DNA of 64,000 nucleotides from Thiotrichaceae bacterium (GCA_026988095.1 JALSLX010000058.1:1-64000), one strand, 5' to 3'; positions 51,018 to 60,880 are shown, counted from the first letter of the stretch. Notes: generated by a model not told the origin, from the letters alone. Numbers and translations are program-made.

Positions 51018-51638
51018 CTAGTAATTATCATACTTAATTTCAACGCGACGATTTTGCTGCCAAGAATCTTTATCATGACCTGTTACGATAGGCACCTCCT
51101 CACCGTAACCAATGGTCTTGATTTGTCCACTTCTTGCGCCTTGTATACCCATAAGACGTTTTACTGATTGCGAACGTTGTTCTGATAATGCCACATTGTA
51201 CTCACGTGATCCACGCTCATCGGCATGACCTTCTAGGCGCATTTTTAACTGTGGATATTTAGCCGCCAATTTTGCATGCGTATTAATTAAAATCATATAT
51301 TCAGGGCGAATACCTGCTTTATTGTAATCAAAATAAATCACTCTTTTTGAGAGTAAATTACTTGGGTCATTCAAACCTGACAATGTTAAATCATTAGTAT
51401 TATTTGGATCATTATTTACGTTCTGATTCGGTAAGTAATCCCCACGTGTACTATTGCTATTTACTCCAGAAGCACCGCCTGCACCTATAGTGCCACTTTT
51501 CGTGCCATCACCACCTTGACTAGATGTTACTGTACCTGCATTTTTATCATCTTGCTTGGCATTTTGGCTACAAGCTCCTAATGCTAAGGTACTCAATAAA
51601 AGCGGTAAAAGCATTAATCTTATTTTGATGTTTTTCAT
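51018..51638 (-). CDS. pal: Peptidoglycan-associated lipoprotein
   Basis: LALGACSQ lipobox, VIYFDYNKAGIRPEY, GHADERGSREYNVALSEQRSQSV. Confidence 0.97.
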   Translation of the reverse strand: MKNIKIRLMLLPLLLSTLALGACSQNAKQDDKNAGTVTSSQGGDGTKSGTIGAGGASGVNSNSTRGDYLPNQNVNNDPNNTNDLTLSGLNDPSNLLSKRVIYFDYNKAGIRPEYMILINTHAKLAAKYPQLKMRLEGHADERGSREYNVALSEQRSQSVKRLMGIQGARSGQIKTIGYGEEVPIVTGHDKDSWQQNRRVEIKYDNY

Positions 51639-51659
51639 TATTTTGTCCTTTGTAAAAGT

Positions 51660-52994
51660 TTATTTGTGTAAATACGGAGACCATGCAGGCTCACGAACAT
51701 CGCCAGCGGGAGATGTTAAAAACTGTCTTGATTTTCCATTATCACTAACCACGGCTAAGGTATTTTGCCCATTGCGTAACGTGGTATAGGCAACCATTGC
51801 ACCGTTTGGTGCTAATGTTGGAGATTCATCTAAACGACCATTTGAGAGCATATTTTTACCCGACTCACTCATCGATTTAATCGCCACATGAAATGCACCA
51901 CGATTGCCGCTGATAAATGCTATTTTGTTATTCGCAATATCGGCAGCGCTATTATATTTACCATCAAAGGTTATGCGTTGAGCGTCACCACCGTTTGCGC
52001 TAATACGATATAGTTGTGGGCTTCCACCGCGATTTGAGGTAAAAATAATTGAACCTGTTCCATTCCAAGCTGGCTCAGTATCAATAGCACTTGAGTTTGT
52101 AATTCTTTTTAATGCGCCACTTTTTGTATTAATTGTATAAATTTCAGGATTACCATTAATAGACAAACTCATCGCAATACGTGAGCCATCGGGCGACCAT
52201 GCTGGCGCTCCATTAATACCTTCACGTGCGGAAATCAATCGCTTTGCGCCAGTGAAAATATTCTGTACATAAATTGCGGAAGTATTTTTTTCAAATGAAA
52301 CATACGCCAGTTCACTACCATCAGGTGACCATGCTGGCGACATGATAGGGCGACGTGAACTTAAAATAGATTGAGGATTATTTCCGTCAGAATCTGAAAT
52401 ATACAGCCTAAAGGTACGATTCTTACTCGTGCTATTGGTTACGGTGACATAAGCTAAACGTGTGTCAAAAGCACCTTTTCTGCGGGTAATTTTTTCATAG
52501 ATTAAGTCTGCTGCCTTATGTGCAGGGCGACGTGGATTTTCATTCGCGGTAATGGTGTAGTTTGTTTTTGCATTGTCTGTTGTGCTGACTAACTCAATAA
52601 ATAAACCACCGTTGCCATTGTCTTTACCACGCACGATATAGTCTGCAATATCTTGGTATGCACCTGCATTCAATGTTTCGCCGTAGGACGCTATGTTTGG
52701 TATTTTTGAACGATTAACTATGGTGAAGCGACCACTGCGCTTTAAATCTGCTTCAATTATACCGTTGTGCCCACCGGGAATTCCTGCTGAAATGTTAGCA
52801 ATATAGATAGGGATGCCATCATCTGATGTTTTTGATATATGCAGTTCTAATTCTGCATAGGTAGAAGAGCTCAAAAGTATAAAAATCACTGAAAACAGGG
52901 GTAAAAAGGCTTTTTTTATAGACCACCCCCCCCTTTTTTCGATGATTTGTGTTTTAGAGTTACTCACCTTGTCCATTTTATTTCCATTTCTCAT
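51660..52994 (-). CDS. tolB: Tol-Pal system beta-propeller TolB
   Basis: SPAWSPDGSELAYVSFE, GAPAWSPDGSRIAMSLS repeats; N-terminal extension encoded by repeat A. Confidence 0.97.
   Translation of the reverse strand: MRNGNKMDKVSNSKTQIIEKRGGWSIKKAFLPLFSVIFILLSSSTYAELELHISKTSDDGIPIYIANISAGIPGGHNGIIEADLKRSGRFTIVNRSKIPNIASYGETLNAGAYQDIADYIVRGKDNGNGGLFIELVSTTDNAKTNYTITANENPRRPAHKAADLIYEKITRRKGAFDTRLAYVTVTNSTSKNRTFRLYISDSDGNNPQSILSSRRPIMSPAWSPDGSELAYVSFEKNTSAIYVQNIFTGAKRLISAREGINGAPAWSPDGSRIAMSLSINGNPEIYTINTKSGALKRITNSSAIDTEPAWNGTGSIIFTSNRGGSPQLYRISANGGDAQRITFDGKYNSAADIANNKIAFISGNRGAFHVAIKSMSESGKNMLSNGRLDESPTLAPNGAMVAYTTLRNGQNTLAVVSDNGKSRQFLTSPAGDVREPAWSPYLHK
52921..52957. repeat. Palindromic repeat family A, single arm inside tolB 5' coding end
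   Basis: GACCACCCCCCCCTTTTTTCGATGATTTGTGTTTTAGAG. Confidence 0.9.
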
Positions 52995-53000
52995 AAGCTA

Positions 53001-54326
53001 TTAGTCCATAATAAATGTAATAGTTCGATCTGATTTATTAAAATTAAATTTACTTGGCGGTCTTGGCAGTGGTTCTGCTTGTTCAAAGGCATCTTTTACC
53101 GATGCACAAAATTCATCACTACCTGAGCAAGATAAAACCTTTATACCACTAGAAATATAGCCACTTGCAGATACCGTAATCTTAACTTTTGCTGACTTTC
53201 CGCTTGTTCCTGGAGGCGGATGCCAGCGTCGTTTTACGTGGCGCTGAATTTTGCTTCCCCATGATATCTGTGCGCCTCTTTTGGCTTTTACTAACGCCTC
53301 TTTGTTTGATGCAGCTTCTGCTGCGGCTTTCTTTCTAGCTTCTGCCGCGATTGCATCTGCCTTTTTCTTTTCTTGTGCTTCTTTCCATTTACGGTGATAT
53401 TCCGCTTTTTTTGCTGCTAGTTTTTCTGCAGCTTCTTTCTCTGCTTTTAGCTTTGCAGCTTTTATAGCCGCTGCTTTTTCTGCCGCCCTTTTCTTTGCTA
53501 GTCGTTCAGCCTCTTCTTTTTCGGCCTTGATCTTGGCTGCTCGTTCTTCTGCTTGCTTCTTTTCTTTGGCTTCTTTTTCCTTTGCTAAGCGTTTTGCTTT
53601 CTCTCGTTTTTTTCTTTCTTCTTTTTTCTTCGCGTTCTTTTTGGCTTGCGCATCCTTTATAGCTTGCTCATCTCTTTTAGCTTGTGCGTCCTTCTTTGCC
53701 TGTGCTTCTCTTTTCGCTTCTGCTATTTTCTTAGCCTTTTCTTCTGCTTTGCGTTTGGCTTCTTTTTCTGTCTTTTCTTTCGCAAGCGCCTCTTCCTTCT
53801 GCTTTGCTTTTTCTACTATTTTTTGTTCCTCGGCTTTACGTTCTTGTTCTGCCTTTTCTGCTTGCTTCTCTTTTTCTCGCTTTGCTTTTTCCTGTTCGGT
53901 TTTCTTTTGTTCGGCTAACTTTTGATCTGCTAGCTTTTGATCTGCTAGCTTTTTTTTCGCCCGTGCTTGTTCAAGTAATCTCTTTTCGGTGGCTTCTTTT
54001 ATTTTAAGTGCAGCCTCTTGTCTTGCAATTGTTGCTAACTGTTGTTGTTCTTGCTTTTTTTCTATAGCTTCTGCGGCTTTTATTGATTCCTCAGACGGCT
54101 CAGGCTCCACTATTTGTTTTTCAGGCTCCTTTTCAGTATTGCCTATTTTTGTAGGTAGCTCTAATGCTTCGGCGTTAGGTAATATGATAGAAACAGGAAT
54201 TCCAGCTTCTGCCATCTCTGGCTTTTCTGTCCAATCAAAACTCAGTACAAAAAGCCCAACAATAAGCACGTGAAATAAGATTGCACCTATCATTGCCATG
54301 GGATGTCTTAAAAATATTTTTATCAT
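53001..54326 (-). CDS. tolA: Cell envelope integrity protein TolA
   Basis: N-terminal TM, very long Lys/Glu/Ala helix, C-terminal TonB/TolA domain; operon position. Confidence 0.95.
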   Translation of the reverse strand: MIKIFLRHPMAMIGAILFHVLIVGLFVLSFDWTEKPEMAEAGIPVSIILPNAEALELPTKIGNTEKEPEKQIVEPEPSEESIKAAEAIEKKQEQQQLATIARQEAALKIKEATEKRLLEQARAKKKLADQKLADQKLAEQKKTEQEKAKREKEKQAEKAEQERKAEEQKIVEKAKQKEEALAKEKTEKEAKRKAEEKAKKIAEAKREAQAKKDAQAKRDEQAIKDAQAKKNAKKKEERKKREKAKRLAKEKEAKEKKQAEERAAKIKAEKEEAERLAKKRAAEKAAAIKAAKLKAEKEAAEKLAAKKAEYHRKWKEAQEKKKADAIAAEARKKAAAEAASNKEALVKAKRGAQISWGSKIQRHVKRRWHPPPGTSGKSAKVKITVSASGYISSGIKVLSCSGSDEFCASVKDAFEQAEPLPRPPSKFNFNKSDRTITFIMD

Positions 54327-54336
54327 GAATGAATAA

Positions 54337-54771
54337 TTATTTATCTTCTGCCGCTAAATCAGCAACTAAACCTATTTTTTTAGCACCCGCTTTTTGTGCC
54401 GCAACCATTACTCGCATAATCTGTTTATAGGCAATATTGCTATCAGCTCTAATGTTTACAGCACGCAAGCTCTTATCACCTAATTGACCTGTCATACGTG
54501 TAATTAGTTCCGTTTCACTAATTTCTGCGTAGGTACTTTCACCATCTTCAAGTGTAATACTGCCTTTGCCATCAACAGAAATCGTAATCGGCTCTTGCCC
54601 TTCGCCAGTCTCTAATGTGCTGGCATCTGCACTGGGTAAATCAACCTGAACACCGGTTTGCATCATCGGCGCTGTTACCATAAAAATAATCAGCAACACT
54701 AGCATTACGTCAATATAGGGCACGACGTTCATTTCTGCCATTGCGCGTCTTTTCTTACAACGGCGTGACAT
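54337..54771 (-). CDS. tolR: Tol-Pal system protein TolR
   Basis: AEMNVVPYIDVMLVLLIIFMVTAPM. Confidence 0.97.
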   Translation of the reverse strand: MSRRCKKRRAMAEMNVVPYIDVMLVLLIIFMVTAPMMQTGVQVDLPSADASTLETGEGQEPITISVDGKGSITLEDGESTYAEISETELITRMTGQLGDKSLRAVNIRADSNIAYKQIMRVMVAAQKAGAKKIGLVADLAAEDK

Positions 54772-55457
54772 TACACATCATCCTTCTTTAAATGAACTTG
54801 GCGTTCTAATAATGTGGTGAATTCTTCCCTAAAATTTTCATAGCGTACTGCGATACGGTCGACTTTATCGCTAAATCGGTTGTAGGCAATAACCGCTGGT
54901 ATTGCCGCAAATAAACCAATCGCCGTTGCGATTAAGGCTTCTGCAATACCTGGGGCGACGACGGCTAGTGTTGCTTGTTTCATCGCACTTAATGATAAGA
55001 ATGAATTCATGATCCCCCAAACTGTGCCAAATAAACCAATATACGGGCTGGTAGAACCCACCGTTGCTAAGAATGTAAGATTTTGCTCTAATTTATCAAG
55101 TTCACGCGTTTCGGCAACTCGCATGGCACGTTGTGCGGTATCAATAATAGGAAGCTGTCTAGGTGTCGCGCCTTTATTTAAACGTGCATACTCGTGATAG
55201 CCACCAAAAAAGATAGCCGCCATCCCTTCTCGGTTAGTACGCTGTGCTAAGTCACTATAAAGCTTATTAAGGGAAATACCGCTCCAAAAACGATCTTCAA
55301 AAACGTCTAATCTTTTTTGTGCTTTTCTTATTTGACTGGATTTTATGAACATTAATGTCCACGAGGCAAGTGATGCTAACACCAAAATAACCATGACTAT
55401 TTTTACAATCAGGCTGGCATCGAGTATTAATTTTAATATGGTTTGGTCAAATGACAC
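54771..55457 (-). CDS. tolQ: Tol-Pal system protein TolQ
   Basis: LATVGSTSPYIGLFGTVWGIMNSFLSL, AEALIATAIGLFAAIPAVIAYN. Confidence 0.97.
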   Translation of the reverse strand: MSFDQTILKLILDASLIVKIVMVILVLASLASWTLMFIKSSQIRKAQKRLDVFEDRFWSGISLNKLYSDLAQRTNREGMAAIFFGGYHEYARLNKGATPRQLPIIDTAQRAMRVAETRELDKLEQNLTFLATVGSTSPYIGLFGTVWGIMNSFLSLSAMKQATLAVVAPGIAEALIATAIGLFAAIPAVIAYNRFSDKVDRIAVRYENFREEFTTLLERQVHLKKDDV

Positions 55458-55492
55458 TGCTTTCCCCTTGCGTACTTATTGTTTGTCTTTTT

Positions 55493-55611
55493 ACTCCCTC
55501 TACCTAGCAGGGGGAGGGCTGGGGAGGGGGTAGAAAGTTTAGAGAGCTATATTCTCTTCAAGCATTCCACCCCCCTCCCTAACCCTCCCCCCCTGCTAGG
55601 TGGAGGGGACT
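55493..55611. repeat. Two inverted family-D palindromes between tolQ and ybgC
   Basis: CTCCCTCTACCTAGCAGGGGGAGGGCTGGGGAGGGGG ... CCCCCCTCCCTAACCCTCCCCCCCTGCTAGGTGGAGGGGAC. Confidence 0.9.
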
Positions 55612-55620
55612 AATCACTGA

Positions 55621-56082
55621 CTAGCTTTCAGCAATCTCTTTAATTGTTTCTAATAATTTTTTTGGCAAGCGTTTGGGTCTAAATTTATTGCTATCAACGC
55701 TTACCACGGTAACTTGCCCTTTTGCTAATGTGATGTAAGCCTCATCGGTTTTATCGACCTCTTTACTCACTCGCATTACTTTTTGTTCAAACTGAATACT
55801 GGTGTTACCCATCTCTATGATTTCAGCGGAGACAAAAAGTTCGTCATTAAAGATGGCAGGGCGTAAATATTCACAGTTTAGTGCTCTGACTACAAAGACC
55901 ATTTGTTCATCACGCACCAGTTCATCCATCTCATAACCTAATTGCCGAAGCCATTCTGTACGGGCGCGCTCAAAAAAATTAATGTAGTTAGAATGGTATA
56001 CCACTCCACCTGCATCGGTGTCTTCGTAATAGACCCGGACGGGGAGGATAAAGGTTCTATGTTCATGTGTATTTGTCATCAT
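55621..56082 (-). CDS. ybgC: Tol-Pal-associated acyl-CoA thioesterase
   Basis: VYYEDTDAGGVVYHSNYINFFERARTEWLR. Confidence 0.97.
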   Translation of the reverse strand: MMTNTHEHRTFILPVRVYYEDTDAGGVVYHSNYINFFERARTEWLRQLGYEMDELVRDEQMVFVVRALNCEYLRPAIFNDELFVSAEIIEMGNTSIQFEQKVMRVSKEVDKTDEAYITLAKGQVTVVSVDSNKFRPKRLPKKLLETIKEIAES

Positions 56083-56149
56083 GCTCCAATCGTATCACAC
56101 CCTATCTGACTAGACTTGCATTCTATTTGCAAAAGAATATGCTTAAAAT

Positions 56150-56602
56150 ATGAACAAAAATCAAATAATAACAATTCTTCAAAAATCTAAACCTGATCAT
56201 ATCGAGCTGATTAAGCAAGCACATAAATTACTTGCCAATCACCCACAAGATAAAATCAAGAAACCTGTTACTTGTGATGCCTGTTTATTAGGTAAATGGC
56301 ATGCTAAAGAAGGCTATAAATTAGTTAATATTCCCCAGCTAACTAATTTAGAGGCTCTGCACAAAGATGTTCACAACCTTTATACCGCACTTTATTACAC
56401 GACTTTTGATCGCCGAACAAAACCCCGTGCAACGGTTATTAGTGCCGGTGTTGAAATTCCTGTAGTAGAAAAAAAGTTTCGAGACAAAAAATTAAAACAA
56501 CTTGAGAAGAAAACAGTAACCTTGGTTCGTTCACTTGAGTCTATCGAGAAAAAAGTTGCAAACATGCCAGAACAAGATTTTTCTAGCCCATGGCTTTGTT
56601 AA
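56150..56602 (+). CDS. Stand-alone CZB (chemoreceptor zinc-binding)-like protein
   Basis: HIELIKQAHKL..CDACLLGKWHAKEGYKL....LEALHKDVHNLY matches the H-CxLGkW-H-H pattern of CZB. Confidence 0.7.
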   Translation: MNKNQIITILQKSKPDHIELIKQAHKLLANHPQDKIKKPVTCDACLLGKWHAKEGYKLVNIPQLTNLEALHKDVHNLYTALYYTTFDRRTKPRATVISAGVEIPVVEKKFRDKKLKQLEKKTVTLVRSLESIEKKVANMPEQDFSSPWLC

Positions 56603-56761
56603 ATTTTTATTGCATTCCCATAAAAATAAGCAGACACTCCTTTCATGAACTTAATTTTCACATTACGAGCAGTTTCTTATCTACGCCGATTTGTCGCGTA
56701 TCGATATTCTGTGTGTGAGTTTTAAGTACCGTTAGCTATTTTAGCAAAAAGCAATATTCTT

Positions 56762-56793
56762 AAAAAGCCGCAGATTTCTGCGGCTTTTTTGTT
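56762..56793. terminator. Hairpin terminator
   Basis: AAAAAGCCGCAGatttCTGCGGCTTTTTT. Confidence 0.85.
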
Positions 56794-56848
56794 TTTGGGG
56801 TTATTGGTTATGAGTTTTAAGTTTAAATGGTAGGAATAGGAAATAGAT

Positions 56849-57727
56849 ATGGCGATTAAGCTAGCCTTTTTAGGTGTCATCATTATTTGGTCAACCACTC
56901 CGCTTGCAATCAAGTGGAGTGGTGGCGATGACGTAGGGTTTTTATTTGGCGTTACCATGCGAATGATTCTTGGTTGTGTGGTGGCAGGTTTTCTTGTGAC
57001 AGTATTACGCCATCAGTTTTCATTGTCTAAAAACTCGATTAAAGCCTATCTTGCATCTGGTATTGGCATTTATGTTGCGATGCTGATGGCTTATTGGTCA
57101 GCAAGCTATATGCCGTCTGGATGGATTGCGCTTGTTTGGGGAGTTTCTCCCGTATTAGCAGGTATTTTCGGGCATTTTTTCTTAGGTGAAAATGCGTTAT
57201 TAATGCACAAGCTGATTGGTATTTTTATAGGATTGTTGGGCTTGTTTGTAATATTTATCGAAGGTGCAGGTATGGGAAGCAACGTCATGCTAGGCGTATT
57301 TTTGGCATTTATAGGCGTACTCGGTCAGCTTAGTTCGGCCATCGCAATCAAAAAAATAGATGCGGATGTATCAGGTTTAGTCATGACTACAGGGGGGCTT
57401 GCGGTATCAATTCCACTATTTATTATATCTTGGCTAATCTTTGATGGTGAATTACCTGATGAAATCCCTTTTAGAACAGCTTCTTCTATTGTTTACTTAG
57501 CGTTGATGGGTTCTGTTGTTGGCTTTTCTTTGTACTATTATTTATTAAAAAATGTTGAAGCCTCTAAAGTTGCTTTAATTACCTTGGTCACACCCGTAAG
57601 TGCTTTATTGCTTGGTAGTTATTTAAACGATGAAACTATTACTACCAGTGTCATCATCGGAGCAGCATTAATCATTGGCGGTCTAGCCAGTTATCAATGG
57701 GGCGACAAAATATTTCAAAAACCTTAA
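56849..57727 (+). CDS. EamA/DMT-family transporter
   Basis: Approximately ten TM helices in two EamA repeats; WSTTPLAIKWSG. Confidence 0.93.
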   Translation: MAIKLAFLGVIIIWSTTPLAIKWSGGDDVGFLFGVTMRMILGCVVAGFLVTVLRHQFSLSKNSIKAYLASGIGIYVAMLMAYWSASYMPSGWIALVWGVSPVLAGIFGHFFLGENALLMHKLIGIFIGLLGLFVIFIEGAGMGSNVMLGVFLAFIGVLGQLSSAIAIKKIDADVSGLVMTTGGLAVSIPLFIISWLIFDGELPDEIPFRTASSIVYLALMGSVVGFSLYYYLLKNVEASKVALITLVTPVSALLLGSYLNDETITTSVIIGAALIIGGLASYQWGDKIFQKP

Positions 57728-57852
57728 ACTATTAAAGTACAAGGAAAGACCACGGTGTTTCTCTTGAATATTGTATTTAAGAGATGATTTTAATAAACTT
57801 TTAAAACTGAAAACATTCTTGATGATAAGAAGCGATAAAAAACGGGGAAAAT

Positions 57853-58461
57853 ATGACAAAATTATTTGATAAAGCCATCGAGTTATACGACGCAGCCAAC
57901 AGCAAAGACCCTAATATGGTCAAAGATGAAAATGGCAATGATGTGCCAAAAGAGCTTATCTACTCTCACAGAATGTTAGACATGATCAACCGTTATTTAC
58001 CTGATGCTGATGAGGTGGCAAAGCTTTCTGTTGCCGCGCAACACATCCAACGCTGGACATCACCTCGTAGTGATTACCCGATGAATCGTAAAGGCTATCA
58101 CCAATGGCGCACCCGTCTTTATGGCTACCATGCAGAAACTGCCACTGCAATTTTAGAAGAAGTCGGTTATGACGAAGATACCATTGCACGTGTAAAACTT
58201 GCTATCGGCAAAAAAGATTTAAAAAACAACAAAGATACTCAAATACTTGAAGATGTTGCTGCACTGACTTTTATTGAGCACTACATGACAGCAATGTATG
58301 AAAACTTCCCTCAGTATGATGAAGAAAAATGGATTGATATTATTATCCGCACATGGAAAAAGATGTCAGCCGATGCCCAAGCATTCGCATTATCTGGTGA
58401 TTTAAAACTACCTGCAGATTTAGTACCTGTCATTCAAAAGGCTCTGGCTAAAGCTGGTTAA
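57853..58461 (+). CDS. DUF4202 family protein
   Basis: AAQHIQRWTSPRSDYPMNRKGYHQWRTRLYGYHAE motif. Confidence 0.85.
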   Translation: MTKLFDKAIELYDAANSKDPNMVKDENGNDVPKELIYSHRMLDMINRYLPDADEVAKLSVAAQHIQRWTSPRSDYPMNRKGYHQWRTRLYGYHAETATAILEEVGYDEDTIARVKLAIGKKDLKNNKDTQILEDVAALTFIEHYMTAMYENFPQYDEEKWIDIIIRTWKKMSADAQAFALSGDLKLPADLVPVIQKALAKAG

Positions 58462-58507
58462 TAATCCTTTTAACCCTCAAAACACACTAAAAATCACTAA
58501 TTTTGTA

Positions 58508-58583
58508 TACCACCCCCCCTCTTTTTCGATGATTTGTACGTTATTTAGAACACAAATCATCGAAAAAGAGGGGGGGTGGTCTA
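58508..58583. repeat. Palindromic repeat family A, head-to-head pair
   Basis: ACCACCCCCCCTCTTTTTCGATGATTTGTacgttatttagaacACAAATCATCGAAAAAGAGGGGGGGTGGT. Confidence 0.95.
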
Positions 58584-58596
58584 TTAAAAAGACGTT

Positions 58597-58797
58597 TTAA
58601 GCCTGTTTTCTTAGCTCTGTCACACTTTTTCCTGCTATTCCCCAGTTATCGGTATCTACTTCATCAATTACAACGAGTAATGATGTGGGGTCTTTACCTA
58701 AAACATCCACTAATAGTTGAGTTGCACCTTCTATAAGCTGTTGTTTTTGCTCCTTAGTCGCACCTTCTTTGGTTATTTTGATATTTACGTATGGCAT
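58597..58797 (-). CDS. 4-oxalocrotonate tautomerase-family protein
   Basis: MPYVNIKITKEGATKEQKQQLIEGATQLLVDVLGK (Pro1, small tautomerase). Confidence 0.93.
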   Translation of the reverse strand: MPYVNIKITKEGATKEQKQQLIEGATQLLVDVLGKDPTSLLVVIDEVDTDNWGIAGKSVTELRKQA

Positions 58798-58807
58798 ATT
58801 ATTAATC

Positions 58808-59497
58808 CTATAAAAGTCTCATTTGAATAAGCTGATAGGTCTCAAGACTCGTCAGCGTATCAATAAATTGACGGGCATCTGGGGTGAAAAACCACAAAAA
58901 CACGAGGCTTACAATTATCACTGCGCTACTTATCTTCTCTTGAAAATCAAATAACTTTAAAGCTGTTCCAAAAGAACGTTTGAGTCGATGACCCATAAAA
59001 TCTACGCTATAAATTTCATCTAAGATTAAGTGTAGAATAAAACCAAGAAAAACAAACAACCCAATCAACCATGCAATAAACGGCGATTTTGCAAAAAAAT
59101 GGTAACTTAGTGATGAGGCAATAAAACAGAAAAGTAATGCCACTGCGATAGAGTGGATAGACCCTCGATGTACTGTAAAATTCTGAAACAATGCCCAAAT
59201 GGGAAAACGCACAAACAAATAAATACCCAAGCCTGCCCCCCAAAGCTCAATAATAGAAAGATCATTTTCGGCTGAAAAAACCCAAAGAAAAGCAACTACT
59301 ATTCCCAACAATGAGAACAAGATGCGACTCGGATGAGAATAGTGCAAGTCAATATCTGGCAAAATCCCTCCAAGCACACCTACGGATGCTAACAACAGCG
59401 CATCATTCGCATCAACAAAACCGACTTGCAGACAAAGAGTAGCGAGCATTCCCGAACCGACAGCCGCTACGCCTAAGTGTGTGTTGAAATTTGCCAT
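58808..59497 (-). CDS. YdjM-like membrane-bound metal-dependent hydrolase
   Basis: NTHLGVAAVGSGM, GGILPDIDLHYSHPSRI, HRGSIHS. Confidence 0.88.
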   Translation of the reverse strand: MANFNTHLGVAAVGSGMLATLCLQVGFVDANDALLLASVGVLGGILPDIDLHYSHPSRILFSLLGIVVAFLWVFSAENDLSIIELWGAGLGIYLFVRFPIWALFQNFTVHRGSIHSIAVALLFCFIASSLSYHFFAKSPFIAWLIGLFVFLGFILHLILDEIYSVDFMGHRLKRSFGTALKLFDFQEKISSAVIIVSLVFLWFFTPDARQFIDTLTSLETYQLIQMRLL

Positions 59498-59510
59498 TAT
59501 TGTTTGCCCG

Positions 59511-59583
59511 TCATTCCCGAATGCTTTTATCGGGAATCTCCTTGATAGCCACAGATCCCCGAGAAAAGCATTCGAGGATGACG
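59511..59583. repeat. Palindromic repeat family F, second copy
   Basis: CGTCATTCCCGAATGCTTTTATCGGGAATCTCC...CCCCGAGAAAAGCATTCGAGGATGACG. Confidence 0.8.
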
Positions 59584-59662
59584 TGTTATTGTTGTAGAAA
59601 AGTCTCTATTTGTTCATCATTTTACTTCTATACTTACGCCATTCATAGCGAGAAAAAACAGT

Positions 59663-60802
59663 ATGCCAACCATCACCAATATCCACGATTTACAACGCTT
59701 GTTTAAAAAGCGTGTACCCAAAATGTTCCATGATTATGTGCATTCTGGCTCATGGACGGAAAGTACCTATCGCGCCAATGAAACTGACTTTGAAAAAATA
59801 AAATTTCGCCAACGTGTTGCGGTAGATATGAGCAACCGTTCTCTCGAAACGACCATGATTGGGCAAAAAGTCAGTATGCCCGTTGCCATTGCACCTACAG
59901 GGTTAACAGGAATGCTGTATGCCGATGGTGAAATGCTCGGCGCAATAGCGGCAGAGGCAATGGGCGTGCCGTTTACGTTATCAACCATGAGTGTTTGCTC
60001 AATTGAAGATGTTGCCAGCGTCACGACTAAGCCATTTTGGTTTCAACTTTATGTCATGAAAGATCGTAGTTTTGTAGAAAATTTAATTGATCGCGCAAAA
60101 GCCGCAAACTGTTCTGCCCTTGTACTTACGCTTGATTTACAAATTTTAGGACAACGCCATAAAGATATTAAGAATGGCTTATCTGTTCCGCCTAAAATGA
60201 CTGCTTCACAAATTTATAATATGGCAATTAAACCAGCTTGGTGCATGAATATGCTCACCACTAAACGCCATAGTTTTCGCAATATCGAAGGCCATGTAAA
60301 AGATGCGACTGATTTATCATCCTTGAGTGTTTGGACACAAAAACAGTTTGAAGATAAATTATCGTGGGATGACATTGAGTGGATAAAACAAAAATGGGGT
60401 GGTCCACTTATCTTAAAAGGCATTCTAGATGTGGAAGATGCCAAGCTTGCCGTGAAATCAGGAGCTGATGCGATTATTGTTTCTAATCATGGCGGACGAC
60501 AATTAGATGGTGCGCGCTCATCCATTGATATTTTGCCAGAAATTGTTGATGCGGTAGGTGATCAAATAGAAATCCATATGGATGGTGGTATTCGTTCTGG
60601 TCAAGATGCTTTAAAAGCTGTTTCATTAGGCGCAAAAGGTGTTTATATAGGGCGACCTTTTCTTTATGGCTTAGGCGCTATGGGGCAAAAAGGTGTGACA
60701 ACTGCGTTAGAAATTATCCGTAATGAAATGGATATTAGTATGGCTTTTTGTGGTGAGAGAGATATAAATATAATGAACCGAAATCATCTTTATCTAAGTT
60801 AA
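59663..60802 (+). CDS. lldD: FMN-dependent alpha-hydroxy-acid dehydrogenase (L-lactate dehydrogenase-like)
   Basis: VAIAPTGLTGMLYADGE, IVSNHGGRQLDGARSSIDILPEIVDAV, DGGIRSGQDALKAVSLGAKGVYIGRPFLYGL. Confidence 0.9.
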   Translation: MPTITNIHDLQRLFKKRVPKMFHDYVHSGSWTESTYRANETDFEKIKFRQRVAVDMSNRSLETTMIGQKVSMPVAIAPTGLTGMLYADGEMLGAIAAEAMGVPFTLSTMSVCSIEDVASVTTKPFWFQLYVMKDRSFVENLIDRAKAANCSALVLTLDLQILGQRHKDIKNGLSVPPKMTASQIYNMAIKPAWCMNMLTTKRHSFRNIEGHVKDATDLSSLSVWTQKQFEDKLSWDDIEWIKQKWGGPLILKGILDVEDAKLAVKSGADAIIVSNHGGRQLDGARSSIDILPEIVDAVGDQIEIHMDGGIRSGQDALKAVSLGAKGVYIGRPFLYGLGAMGQKGVTTALEIIRNEMDISMAFCGERDINIMNRNHLYLS

Positions 60803-60880
60803 TGCTAATTATTAAATTATAATGACTATAGGTTAGACTTATGTCATAGTTGTTGATATTTATCAATAACTACTAGCCAT

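Noticed and set aside
53527-53925. Plus-strand hydrophobic Cys/Phe/Ser-rich ORFs opposite tolA
   Set aside because: They arise from the complement of the Lys/Glu/Ala-repeat codons of TolA; low complexity, no start context.
53300-54080. Short tandem repeats (LADQKLADQKLAEQ etc.) in tolA as a possible repeat element
   Set aside because: Expected for the extended TolA helical domain; protein-level repeat, not a mobile element.
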